DNA of 64,000 nucleotides from the NCBI GenBank assembly GCA_011109175.1, contig RDEW01000006.1, positions 1,175,529 through 1,239,528 of the forward strand, read 5' to 3'. Below are positions 1 through 11,217 of the stretch, piece by piece. The notes below the pieces were generated by a model. It had not been told where the DNA came from, made no database searches, and saw only the letters and a list, made by a program, of their open reading frames with translations. Every line of letters begins with the position of its first letter. The first letter of the stretch is position 1. Made by a program: the position numbers and the translations under genes. Origin of the DNA: Dicyema japonicum (lineage: Eukaryota; Dicyemida; Rhombozoa; Dicyemidae).

Positions 1-828
1 TCTGTTTAATATTTTTAATATTTTAGAATTCATTTGGGTACATAAGTTGTGATAATGTCTCAGAATATAAATTTACTTCAAACGAAATTATTAGAATCAC
101 TGAATAATTTTACTTAATATATTTAATTGTTCACTTTTCATTAACAATTACAAAATCTCCAACTGTCCGTTTAAAGATTTTTCACTGAATTCCATGTTAG
201 GAAGGCTTGTCCCACTGTGGACCAGATAGTGTCAGGGATAGGATGAGACTAATATATGAGGGTGATCAGACTACCTTCATGAAAGCAATTTTTCCGTTCA
301 AAGCGGTGCACTCATAAGTTTTTGAATTTCTGGGTCGAAGAGATAGTACAGTCTTGACCCGTATAACAACGTGATGCCGTGGTACGAGTACAATATTTTC
401 TTAAGAAAGTATTGTTCTGCTCGATGGTAGCAATCTAAATCTCCTTGTGGAGGTCAGTGTGAAAAAATAACGGTTTTTTATTTTGTGTATGACATTTATA
501 TGACACGACGAGGAGGTTGATCACATCGTCATAAGAAATTGAGTAAAAATTAGTAAAGACAATAAGCAAAACTCGCTTCTCTTGCAGTAGTTCATTGTGG
601 GTATTACAGTTATTAAAAATCTCATTCAGCATCAGTTGTACCAACAATTTCACTATTATCAAAACTCTCTTAAGATCGAAACTTTAAATCCGATAATACC
701 GATTCCTGCCTATCTTTGCAAGTCAGATTTGTGAGAATGAATAAGTTGTGGTAGCTAGAGTAAGCTGGTTTATCTGTGTATGACAATCCAATTAATAAAA
801 CTAAGAAACCACGAGTATTAAAAATCAA
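1..828. other. Intergenic, no gene recognised
   Basis: AT-rich sequence. The only sizeable open frame (435-662, minus) has no family resemblance, and I found no adjoining splice-linked exons. I see no RNA gene or clear repeat. Confidence 0.5.
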
Positions 829-1331
829 CTAATCAATGACGTATTGTTTGTTGTCCTCCATTAGAAGGTATAAAAGAGTTAAAACAAAGACAACAACAAA
901 GAACAGTCGAATCTATAATTATAAAAAAAACAAACAATCCATCTCATGTATCGATATGACTGTTTTGGAGGGGCTACCACAAAGTTCTTATAGTTGTGAA
1001 TCGTTGGTCTGGCACTCACTCCATACGCTCTTGAAGTATTGGTGTACACTCCACTAGGGCGTGTAGAATTCATTGTGGAGGATAGACATGGAAGATCGTT
1101 GAACTGATCACTATCGCAGTCGCTGTCATCTGTCGGTAAATCGCAAGTGGAATTTTCTTGTAGTTTTTGTAGTCGCATTTTGTACACTTTTCTGGTACTA
1201 TCTGAAGAGGTATTTATAAAAAGAATACCTGTGAGAGGACCTACACTGATGTTGTGACTACGAAGAGATGACCGTAACTCAACATCAGTTAAATCGCTAA
1301 TTTCTTGACTAAGGTTTGAAAATCGGCTCAT
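829..1331 (-). CDS. Emerin/LAP2-like LEM-domain inner nuclear membrane protein
   Basis: Proteins of this kind sit in the inner nuclear membrane and bind BAF/chromatin through the LEM domain (family knowledge). The N-terminus shows a LEM fold: ISDLTDVELRSSLRSHNI, then GPLT and STRKVYKMRLQKL. This reads through only if a 27-nt GT-AG intron at 1202-1228 is removed. A second intron of 23 nt (913-935) replaces an out-of-frame end with a hydrophobic helix, LFFVVVFVLTLLYLLM, followed by a short polar tail, which fits a tail-anchored emerin layout. The spliced length is 453 nt, exactly 151 codons including TAG at 829-831, which supports both introns. The ATG at 1331 was chosen because the LEM motif starts about ten residues after it. 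The middle is Ser/Thr/Asp-rich linker. The next gene upstream on the same strand ends about 40 bp away. The exact orthologue (emerin, LAP2 or a LEMD protein) is unresolved. Confidence 0.82.
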
Positions 1332-1373
1332 CACACAATAAGACGGCGGGTAATATTTAAAAAAATTAAAAAA

Positions 1374-4300
1374 TTAATTTTTAAAATTAATATTATTAAT
1401 CTTATTTAAGTAATAGGACATTTCTACATTAGTATCAAATTTAATGATCTCTAAAACCTCATCCAAAAAGTGGGCATATTTCTGTTTGTGTGAATAACCG
1501 AAAACCTGTTCTTGACTTGGGTATATTTCCATTTCATTTTCAGTTTTTCCTAACATTGTTTTGATTTTCCTCCACAAAAAGTTAATAATTTCATTTCCTC
1601 CATTTCTTCTTCCTTTGCCTTTGCGTAAGAATCATTGATTATGGAGACAAACATACTCAACAGTATAAAGATGCAGATTATTGCGAAGAGGAAGAACCCA
1701 GGCAAGGCGAGACGAGAGTTTGCTGTGACTAACTCGGAAAACTTGAACTTTCCTAGTTTTTAAACAATTCCGATTACCGAGAATCATATTCAGGGAAGAT
1801 TCCAACGAGTAAAGCAAGGTGGAATAATTTTGAAGATGGGAGTTGAAAGCTAGAAAGAAATAGGCACAAAATGCGAAAAATATGATAAAAAACAAAATAG
1901 AGAAGAAAACTATTGATTTGGAAGTCTGACGAAGAGATTTGATAAAAATAGTAATAAATGAGCTCTTTTTAAATAATTTGATAAATTTTATGGTAGAAAA
2001 AAAGACATTCAATCCAATCGCCCAAATGAGAAAATCGTTAGCATATGCCAATTTCTAAAGTCAATAATGGCCAGCACCTGGAAATTCAAATAAACATCTC
2101 CCTTCTCTTCATTAAATTTATCAAGCAGGACTTTAGTCTTTATTAGTTTGTAAGCATAAAATCCAATAATAATAAATGAAAATGACATTATCATTAATTC
2201 TACTAAATTCCAAAATTTTGTAAAATATTGTAATTTTTCGTGGAATAAAGTGAAGAGCTGTAATGAAAATATAAAATAACTTGAATAATAAAGTGAATAA
2301 CCACAAATAACACAAAAATGCTTTCAAATACAAATTGTCTAATATTTTCAATGTCCAAATAACCTAATAATTTGATTGGATTGACATAAATATATGTACT
2401 AATTTGTCCAGCCAAATTCCACTCAAATAATAGGGATGTAAATGCAAAAATATTTATTTCTAAAAATAAAATTAACAATAACGTGGATTATAGACAGTAA
2501 ATTGTAATTCTACTGCTCTAGTTCGTCTATCAATCCATTCATTTTTACTAGCCTCTCTTATAATCTCATATAGTTTATGTTTATTCCCTCTTAGTGGAAG
2601 AATGTATCCCCCTCCCCCGTATATTCCCATCAGTCCAGATAGTGGGAGACTGTCAGTTTTTACAGAGTTTTGATATCTAAATTCTGAGTAATTGTTCTCC
2701 TTGGAAGTCTTTTTCCACCCTGGACCATAATCTTGGTCGTCTTCGTTAAATATGGATTGAGGATAAAAGCATTTTGAGACGACATGAGACATTTTAGAGT
2801 TTATCGCACAACCTAGAACAATATATCCACAAATTGCCTGTTTTTTGTCTTATTTGTCGCATAAAGGCATACCCAATGACCCTAGACACTCTATCAGAAA
2901 AATATCCTCGTTGAAAATATGGTTGGTTTTCGTTGTACCACTTATCTGCCCGAAGAATTGGGACTAGTACATATTCACTCCAACTAAAGAATTGTTTGTT
3001 GGTTTTTATCTGCAAAATTTAAAAGCAAAACCTCATCAAAGGGGAGTTTAGAGTTTCCTCTAAACATTCTCTCAATGTTGTTTTTTATTTCATATGCATA
3101 AAAGAAAGTGTTTGCATGTGCCACTGTAATAAGAACATACCAGAATAAGAAATGATATATAATTTGACGGATTAGGCTCAATATTTCTACATCTTCCTTA
3201 GAGGTAGGTTTAATCGTTTTTGCCTTTCTTCTTATTTTATCCATTTTTTCTTGATAGACAGAGTTGATAATTCGTTCTGCATTTTTAATATTTATTTTCA
3301 ATTTTATTTCATGTTTATTTGAATATTTTGATAAAACAAAGACAATAAAAATCGTCATAAATAATGCCTTAATAAAATCTCATAATAAACCTGAATTGGT
3401 TGAATCACAAACATTGAAGAGAAAAATGATATAAAAAATGAAATAAACCACTTTTTGACTTTACTGTCACTAAATTGAATTCCATAAAAGGTGGTAATGG
3501 TAATTCCAGCAACAATACTACTCAACAGTAAAATCCAGGCAATAATACGACACCACGGAGGTAACTTATTATCCGTACAACCACGTCGATTAGAGTTTCT
3601 GAATAAGTAAATGATAACAAAATTGGAGGGGAAAACTATTAAATTTGATATTATTCCTATTAATAACTACAAATAATAATATATACAACGTCATTTAGGG
3701 ACATTACTGGTGAATCAGTCTTTCGGTCATACCACATGGCATTAGTCATCATTAACATGTATATTAATGACAAACAACAATTTAATCGTTCAAAACGACT
3801 GAATTGATTATATGACTGTCTGGCAAACAAAGAAAACCAAATATGCTCGTCATTTAAGTTTTTAGAAAATTGACTTGAAAATTTTTGATAGTAAGTGTTC
3901 TGCTGTGTATATGATTGAGGAAACAGTCTTCTGGAGATCTCTGATTCGACCCCAATCCAGTTGTTGGAAATAAATAAATAGTTTTGTTTAGTAACCAAGT
4001 CAGTAAATTCAATTTGCTTTAAAAACCAAGAACCTGATTTGTCATTTAACCAAATATGTAGATATACTATTTGTCCCAGAGATCTTATGAAAACCAACAA
4101 TACTTTGGAATTGTCATAAAATAATAATTGTCAGACCCTCTCAGTTGATATTTTCTTGTTTTTCCTGATAAATAACGTGTCTCTGTTTTATCTTCATTTC
4201 CAAATAGTACAAAGCCAACCTAAATTATGCAATAGAGTAACCAATGAAGTTGTCCCACAATTAGGTAATTTACCAGTTTTTACATTAATCAAATAATAAT

Positions 4301-6217
4301 ATTCATCATTTGAGTCATTGTCCTGTAAACTCTCAGGAATCATCTAAATTATCAAATTTTATACATTTTTTTCATCAGCCAAATCTTTTGTACGACTCCA
4401 AATCGATAATATAATGTATAAAACAACGATAAATATTTCCACCAAATATAGAGTAATGTTTTTGTGAAATTCAGAATTTCTGCTTATGAATGATAAATCT
4501 AGTTGTGTGGGGGCAAGCATCAAGGAAGTACAAAACATAGAAATTTTGCCACAGAAGCACTCAGTATTTTGTAAATTTGTGTTACTTCCAATCTGTCTAA
4601 TTAACAGTATTTAACCTCACAACCAGAAGTAGTCAATTTATTCCCTGATATGTGAAAACACATTGGCTTATAAACAGAAATACTGTGATTTAATCCAAAA
4701 CAACTTGAGTTTTCCATTATATAAATACATAAATCCCACATTCCAATTTTCAGTTGATTTTTTGTTTTTAAAAGTTGAAAAGTCGAATTGATTATATCGT
4801 ATTTTGTAATTTTCTTTGAAATTCTGAATTTTGTATCATTGTGGGTTATATATAGTGAAAAATTTTGATTTTTATAATTCTTAATATTTAATACAATCAA
4901 CAAAGACTCTCCTTTAGAAACATAAAATTTACGACACGAGCATGGATGTTTGACGTTGTATGAAGTACTGGAAAATAACATTAGTATAAACCTCGAAAAA
5001 AAATTAAAATTTTCAACAATTTTGTTGGGAACCAACATTTTCATAGTAAAATTGTTAGCACTTTTTGGGACATAAATATCATATATATTTGAAGTTATGT
5101 TAACATTCTGACTAAAATATTTTATAATGTTTGTTAAATATTCAACAGCCTACAGTAAATATAAAAAATACAAAATATTTTATTGTTTCATTTGAATTAA
5201 TTGTAAATGAAGCATCGGATAAATTTATTTTATTAGAATTCCCTAATTTACAATTAATATATTCAAAAGATATTTTCTGTTCCTCGTAATCATTCTCCAA
5301 CAACGTATTTGATACATCTTTCATCATTTTGAATGCAGTAGAACACACGTGTTTAGCCTTTAATTAATAATTAAAGAAAACCAGATTTATTTGTTTCTGC
5401 TGACTGTATATGAATTTTTCATTCAAATCGATATCAACTAAACTTGACATTTTCAATGAGTCTAATAATTAATTGAGTTCTATACGTTCATCAGTCTTTT
5501 TTTCTAAATCAGTGTCATATGTGAAATCCACTGTATTTTTCTGAATGTCTGATTTTAATTGATTGTCTGGCATATCATTGGCAATCTGTATAACTCACAA
5601 ATGTACTACTTTGGGCAATTTGAAAATCAAATCTAAAATGTAGACTATGTCATCTTTCAAGATTTGTTTGTTGTTAATAAATTGAAGTGTCATGTTTGTA
5701 ATGTTTTCAAGTTTGTTTATTGTGGAAATCTTAGTTTATTATAATTACAAAACCATGGCATTCTGGGATATTTCGTTAGATTGGTTGACTATTTGGTTTA
5801 AAGATTTGATGAGAACAACCACATCTTCAGCACTGGAGACAGAAACATTTACTAAATTTTGAATAACAAGTGATCGTCTCTATAACTCAAGAACTATGAT
5901 AACGATTGAATTGTTAGTCCTCAATTCTTCCATTCTGGCTTCTTTGGGAGAGAGGACCTAAATTATTTTATAGATTATGACTTTGGCTGCTGGTGGAAGA
6001 TTGTCTTTATGTTTTGATACTTTTTTATAATCTTTAATTAACAGAAAAATTAACACTCAAGCAGATCTTTTCCAACTGGTTGAATTGGATTTAAAATGTT
6101 ATCGGATATATTAGAAGGATTATCAATTTGTACTGTCGGTTCTCCATCAAATTTATCAGGAAGACAAAAATGTTGACAATTCATCCCAACAAAATACAAA
6201 ACAAATAATTTTCTCAT
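1374..6217 (-). CDS. Polycystin-1-family receptor/channel, about 21 tiny introns, probable 3' frameshift
   Basis: Polycystin-1-like proteins are 11-TM membrane receptors related to PKD2/TRPP channels (family knowledge). In order, the sequence shows: ATG at 6217 with a hydrophobic leader; a GAIN-like region; a GPS-type motif (TECFCGKISMFC, near residue 500) followed by the first TM and IWSRTKDL; a PLAT domain (YYYLINVKTGKLPNCGTT, then YLHIWLNDKSGSWFL and NNWIGVES); the PKD1 signature DEHIWFSLFARQ with TNAMWYD; further TMs with FFISFFSSMFVIQPI; a polycystin domain (YGGGGYILPL, NEWIDRRTRAVELQFTVYNP); and channel helices ending ILLSMFVSIINDSYAKAK. About 21 introns of 20-25 nt are needed, six of exactly 24 nt between 5358 and 5981. 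The spliced sum is one base short of whole codons: the frame breaks near 1588-1600, so the protein ends either at the stop at 1550-1552 or, after a one-base correction, at 1374. At about 1,450 residues it is far shorter than vertebrate PKD1 and lacks recognisable PKD repeats. Confidence 0.9.
2813..2837 (-). other. GC-AG intron of 25 nt in the polycystin gene
   Basis: Between the exon ending RQIRQKTG and the exon starting CAINSKMSHVV, the frame is restored only by removing 25 nt that begin GC and end TAG. The one GT-AG alternative (18 nt) leaves the wrong frame. Flanking residues match the PKD1 family on both sides. Confidence 0.65.
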
Positions 6218-6699
6218 TAATTTTTATTTCTTAGATTACTTATATATTAATTATATTGCTTCAAGCAACATTTTAAGAAATATCAATTAAATTATTACCC
6301 AAAGGAATTTTTAATTAGTAAAATACAAAGTTGAGTGGGATTAGAAGTTTCCGAGTATTTGGAAGACTACCTTGAGGTGGATGGCTTTTAATAACGAAAG
6401 CCTTCAATGATAAATTTCACACTTTCAAGCTGAAGAGTTTGGTGAAATCCGAACAAAAGTGTCCTATTGTTCAAATGAATCGGGAAACTGGGAAATATGT
6501 TCAGAATTCGGAAATATCATATTAAAGAGATGTTATATATGAGTTTACTCCCAAATTTGTCAAGTGATATTACACAACGCGATGGTCGGAAACCCACAAA
6601 GTACCAACTTGTTAGAAAGTAGGCTTTAATTTCTATTAACGACGAAATCAATAATTATATAGTCATTTCCACCCACAAATATAAACAATATCACGGATA
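6218..6699. other. Intergenic sequence 5' of the polycystin gene
   Basis: AT-rich, no open frame with resemblance to a family. It should contain the promoter of the minus-strand polycystin gene, but no motif stands out. Confidence 0.4.
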
Positions 6700-8136
6700 T
6701 TGCTAATGCTGGACAGCAGGTGTATGAGGTTCTCTCACAACGTACCCGAAAGAAGAGCGATTGGATCCACAATATGGACGCCAAACTTACAAAACTGAAG
6801 ATGCAGTTTAAACAAATAGCACTGGAAAGAGAGGGAACGAAAAATATGATGAAACGAGGGATATGCTTTGCTAATGTGGATATTGAAAGTCAAATAAAGG
6901 TGATTTCTGGAGAAGTGCTTGTATTCAGGATGGCATAAAGATTGTGAGAAAAGACTTCGAATCCATGAATCTAGAAAGGAATTCAGAAACATAATTGGTG
7001 TTTTGAACTCAATCGAAGATATTTTTATCGTGGCTAAAACAAAGAGCAAAAGAATGCTCAATTTTTGTTCAACTTTTATTATGGAAAAAATAAGCGAAAA
7101 TGTGAACAAATTTTTGATGAAAAAAAAGTGATCGGGAAGAAAATACATTTGTAGACTTTAGTAAAGAAAGTACCCTAATTAAACAGCTCCCGAACTGAAG
7201 AATTAGTAGATGTGATTGGGTGTATAACTTCTTCCTCAAAAATTCACATCAATTTATGACCACCTCTGTGAAGAGGTCTCCAAGTTAATGACAGAAAGTA
7301 TATTCCAGATGAGTGGTTCTACGCTGGAGTTACATATCTCATCCCAAAGAAAAACGTATTTCCCAAAGGACTTAAGACAAATTACGTGTAGTTTATACAA
7401 GTTAGTTACGAAGTGTTTGAACAGAAAATTATCAGAGTATATTGAGGCATACCATCAGTGACAATCAATTGGGAACAAGAAGAATGTACCAAGAGGCTAA
7501 GGAGCAGGCACTATTAAACCAATGCATCAACCAGCAGAACGTGAATAATTTGGCCACTGCTTGGATAGACGTTAGATTGACTGGAACATGACTTTTTGTA
7601 TCGGGTACTCAATAACTCTATACTCCTTTACTGAATTTTAATCACAAAGAAATTAGGGAAATCAAGGTAAAGAGAGGGATACTGCATCATGACTCTGTCA
7701 CCGCAGATCTTCGTGCTTGTAATAGACCTTCATAGCAGAATACGAAATACCTCAAAGTGGTTATTGACAACCACGACCCAGGATCTCATAGTTATTTAAC
7801 CAACCATCTCCTGTTATGGACGACCTAAAATTATTCCTTCGAGAAGCAAACACAACGATTATGATGTAGAGATTAATTCTTTTTGAAGCCGCTTGACTTG
7901 AACAAAAATTCAAATTTGCTACGAATGTGCTCACCTTGGGATCTGAAGGTAATTTCTTGACGGAATATGGATGTAGATTCCTTGATGTGTTAGAGGATAA
8001 ACAAGCATCGTATTGAAAACAAAGTGTTTAAGTAAATATTTGATGGGGTTAAAAAGAGGACAGTCTAGAAAATACAATATTGAACTCTTAACATGTTCAG
8101 TCATAAATGAACATACTTTATCCTTATAATTACTAC
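6700..8136 (+). mobile_element. R2/R4-like non-LTR retrotransposon, decayed, 5' and RT part (copy 1)
   Basis: Reverse-transcriptase pieces appear in several plus frames: TYLIPKKNVFPKDLR, then the ITC..YKLVTKCLNRKLSEY block, ISDNQLGTRRMYQEA, LLNQCINQQNVNN and AWIDVR (palm motif A). A 5' segment RIHESRKEFRN is shared with the copy at 44.5 kb. Towards the end, ATNVLTL and a VLEDK-like block match the post-palm region of the copy at 14-15.7 kb. Stops and frameshifts are frequent, so this is dead. It is interrupted after 8136 by a 3.45-kb insertion and resumes at 11607. Confidence 0.7.
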
Positions 8137-8145
8137 ATTGGGCTC
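8137..8145 (+). repeat. 9-bp target-site duplication, left copy
   Basis: ATTGGGCTC occurs here and at 11598-11606, directly flanking the inverted-repeat element between them. Confidence 0.7.
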
Positions 8146-8223
8146 GGTTCACAGCTAATTCGTCTAATTAACAATTTGTCTAATATCAATTCGTCTAATA
8201 ACAATTCGCCTAATTTGCACGTT

Positions 8224-8237
8224 CGATCTATTTAAAT
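8224..8237 (+). repeat. 14-bp target-site duplication of the RTE-like LINE, left copy
   Basis: CGATCTATTTAAAT is found here and again at 11249-11262, immediately outside the LINE ends. Confidence 0.75.
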
Positions 8238-8411
8238 TATTATTATTAATAGCACTTTCGAAGAACCAAAAATGTAATTTATTTAATTAAGGTTCCGCTT
8301 GTGCCGTATTTTTCTTCAGGTTATTCTTTCTCCACAATTTCTCTTAACTAACTTCCTCCATGCTCCACGGTTACAGGCAGTTATTCTGAGCGTTCAGATC
8401 ATCTCCTGTTT

Positions 8412-10325
8412 TCAGTTTCGTCCTTCATTGGTCAGGTCCTTGTGTAGAACCTCTGGCAAAGTTATGCGAGGTCTTCCACGGAACGAGGTATTCACTTCTG
8501 GGCATAAATAGTTCTCCATTGCTATTTTAACAGGCGTCATCTGGCTCATTCGAAGGATGTGACCAAACAGACGCCATCTTGATTCCAGGATATCCAGACT
8601 CAATGGTCTTGTATTACATACTTTTTATATATTCTTGTTTGTAATTTTTTTGGCCAGTTGATGCCAAGCAACAGTCGGAGTTGTTTACGATGGAAGGTAT
8701 CTAGTTTGTCCATTACTGCTTCTGAGACACCCCAGGTTGCAGCGTTGTACATTAGGACTGGTTTCACGAGGGCATTGTATAGTCTTACACGTAATTGTGT
8801 GCTAATTTGTTTACGATGATTCCAGACTACTCCCATTTTTCTAAAGGCCGCGACGGCCAACATCTTCCTGTTAGTAATATCCTCAGCGTCTCCGAGCAAC
8901 GACCCCAATTTTTTACAGTATCTCCATTTTTCATCAGTTCGGGTTAATTCACGGCGTATGGTAGTTGTCTCCGTCTTTTCCGTATTGATTTTGATGAACC
9001 ATTTTTCTAGGACATCTGGCATCCTTGTCCGTATATAGTTTAATGTTTTCTCGTCGCTGGATATATAGTCGATATCATCTGCATAAATCACTTCAGTTTG
9101 AGGTAGATCGCCAATTAATAGTCTGAAGTCTCTGAGTGCCGCCTCCAGATATGTCACAAAAAGTACCGGTGACAAGGAATCTCCCTGCGGTACCCCGAAC
9201 GTTGTCTCGAATGGGACAGACTCCAAATTTCCAAAACGTACACTTAGCTGCGTTGTTCCAAGTAATAGCGGATCATTCTGACACTGTCCTCGTCAACCAA
9301 CTTCTCCAAGATATCCAAAAGTCTCCCTCTGTGTATAGAGTCAAAGGCTTTGGACATGTCCATGCCAAGGATGCCAATAGCCCCTTGTACTTTTGATGTG
9401 TTGCACAAAGCCATCGATGTCCCAGACCACATCAGCTGTAGATCTCCCTGACCTGAATCCGCTTTGACCGTGAGAGAGAAAGTTCTCGATGTCAGATCCA
9501 ATCCTGTTCAGCACTATAAGTGATAGTGTCTTGCGTAGAGTCGTCAATAGTACGATGGGTCTTAAATTCGTTAAGGGGCCTTTAGCTTTGCCCGGTTTTT
9601 GTAGTGCAATTAGTGTGCCATTACCCACATCCAGTGGTGAGTTGTATTTGAATGTTTTGTTGTATATCTCAGTTAATAGTTCAGAGATCTCGGTCGGTGC
9701 ATATTTGAGAAGTTCTGCATTTATGTTGTCAGGGCCAGCAGCTCTATTGTTGTTCAGTTTGTCCAGGGCTTTTTTTGTTTCCAGAATCGTTATCGGAATA
9801 TTTAGTTCTCGTGCTTCACCATCGAATTGTTTGATTTTTTCCCCGTGGTTTTGATTGAAGGCCTGCTGATAATGGCTGGATATGGCCGATAGAATTTCAT
9901 TTTGTTTAACATAGTCTTTCCAAACTGGTCATGTATTGTGATTTTTGATGACTGCGTGTCTCTATGTAGTAGGTGAACAGCCTTGAACATCTGCGCTCCG
10001 TTTTTGAGTCTTTCTACTTCTTTAGCCATTCCAGCAAGTTTATTTTCCTTTATTTCCCTCGTTCTTTTCTTTATTTTATACAGGGTTTGGTTCCGCATGA
10101 CTCTTAGAGTGTGTTCCTTTGCCTGGTCCTGCAGGTTTCGACCTGTAAACGTAGGTTCCTCTGCAATTTGGATAGTTCTTCAAGCTCGTGGTCATAGTGC
10201 CCGTTGAAATGCTTCGGTTTTACTCCGACTGTTGAATGGGCCGCGCACTTTATTGCATCGATGGTGTCTTGCCACAGCTCCCCAGGCATTTTTTCTTTAT
10301 TCCACTGTCTGATCTTATCTCTCAA
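8412..10325 (-). pseudogene. Reverse transcriptase and C-terminal domain of the RTE-like LINE, frameshifted
   Basis: From 10325 downwards the frames give a basic linker, then GPLTNLRPIVLLTTLRKTL, SHGQSGFRSGRSTADVVW, MDMSKAFDSIHRGRLLDIL (palm A), FGVPQGDSLSPVLF, and the catalytic YADDIDYISS (8600-9226). After this come the thumb-like LYNALVKPVLMYNAATW and RLLLGINWPKK. The last piece, 8412-8603, is LESRWRLFGHILRM and SFRGRPRITLP. Catalytic residues are present, but the frame changes at least four times, so no intact enzyme can be made from this copy. Confidence 0.85.
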
Positions 10326-11217
10326 TGTATTTTGATAGCTTTCCCGAGTCGGTCCCCACCAAGCTGAGTTGTTCTACTGCGAACCTCCTCTCAGATATCC
10401 TCATGCCAGCCGCTTTGGAAACCCCAAAATATCGTTTGAAAAGGAAACGTGCCACAACCAATCTGTGATCACTATCTACTAGTGTCCCACTGTTGCTCCG
10501 AGAATCTGTTAGCAGTGCCTTGTAGGGTTGTTTGCAGATAATGTAATCTATTTGGTTATATATAAGCTTGATAGCAGAGTCCTTTCGGTAGCAGCTCCAT
10601 GTCGTCTTATGTCTTGCTGAGTGCCTGAAAGCAGTGTTGCATAGAAATAGTTTGAATGTATTGCAAAATTCGATAAGCGATTCTCCTGAATGGTTACTGA
10701 TCCCCCTTCCATGGATTCCCATGAATTCTTCGTGACTACTCCCACGTCCTGCCTTTGCGTTCCAATCTCCGGCGATGTATGTCATGAACGATGTTTCCAA
10801 AGATGCATATAGTTGCGACAGGGAGGAATAGAAGCCATTGATTGATACTCTCACCGAAGTTGGTGCATATACATTAATAATGGAGATTATGGAATTGTTC
10901 CTTTCACCGTATTTTAATTGTAAAACACATATTCTATCGCTCACCCTCCACGTCTTGTGGATTCGATTGTTCAGTTCTTTTTGTATTGCAAATTCCATGC
11001 CGTAGTGTGGGCAATTCGAAGGGTGCAGAATCAGGCGGAAATCATTGTTGATTTCATCTAGTCCGCCTTTTACTTTCGTTTCCTGTAAGCACGCCACGGT
11101 TACCTTGTACGATCCAAGATCCACGCATAAATTTCTTCTTTTAGTATCCGACTTTAATCCTCTTACATTGAACAGGCTAATAGTGAAAGATCCCAAAGAA
11201 AAGCACGAAGAAGACAT
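10315..11217 (-). CDS. AP-type endonuclease domain of the RTE-like LINE (300 aa open frame)
   Basis: This exonuclease/endonuclease/phosphatase-fold domain nicks target DNA to prime reverse transcription (family knowledge). Visible motifs in order: FTISLFNVRGL (Asn), CLQETK (catalytic Glu), SIINVYAPTS, YIAGDWNAKAGR (Asp and Asn), FRHSARHKTTW, NQIDYIIC and VDSDHRLVVA (final Asp-His pair). All expected catalytic positions are present. The frame stops at 10315, where a one-base shift separates it from the RT part, so it is probably a relic of one long polyprotein. Confidence 0.85.
   Translation of the reverse strand: MSSSCFSLGSFTISLFNVRGLKSDTKRRNLCVDLGSYKVTVACLQETKVKGGLDEINNDFRLILHPSNCPHYGMEFAIQKELNNRIHKTWRVSDRICVLQLKYGERNNSIISIINVYAPTSVRVSINGFYSSLSQLYASLETSFMTYIAGDWNAKAGRGSSHEEFMGIHGRGISNHSGESLIEFCNTFKLFLCNTAFRHSARHKTTWSCYRKDSAIKLIYNQIDYIICKQPYKALLTDSRSNSGTLVDSDHRLVVARFLFKRYFGVSKAAGMRISERRFAVEQLSLVGTDSGKLSKYIER

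Noticed and set aside
1374-6217. A ciliate-type genetic code (TAA/TAG as Gln) instead of introns
   Set aside because: The stops fall in segments bounded by GT and AG whose removal restores conserved polycystin and ATG4 sequence; exons themselves contain no internal TAA or TAG, and the gene set is animal-like.
6735-7148. Minus-strand 137-residue open frame
   Set aside because: Antisense shadow of the R2-like element; no motif of its own.
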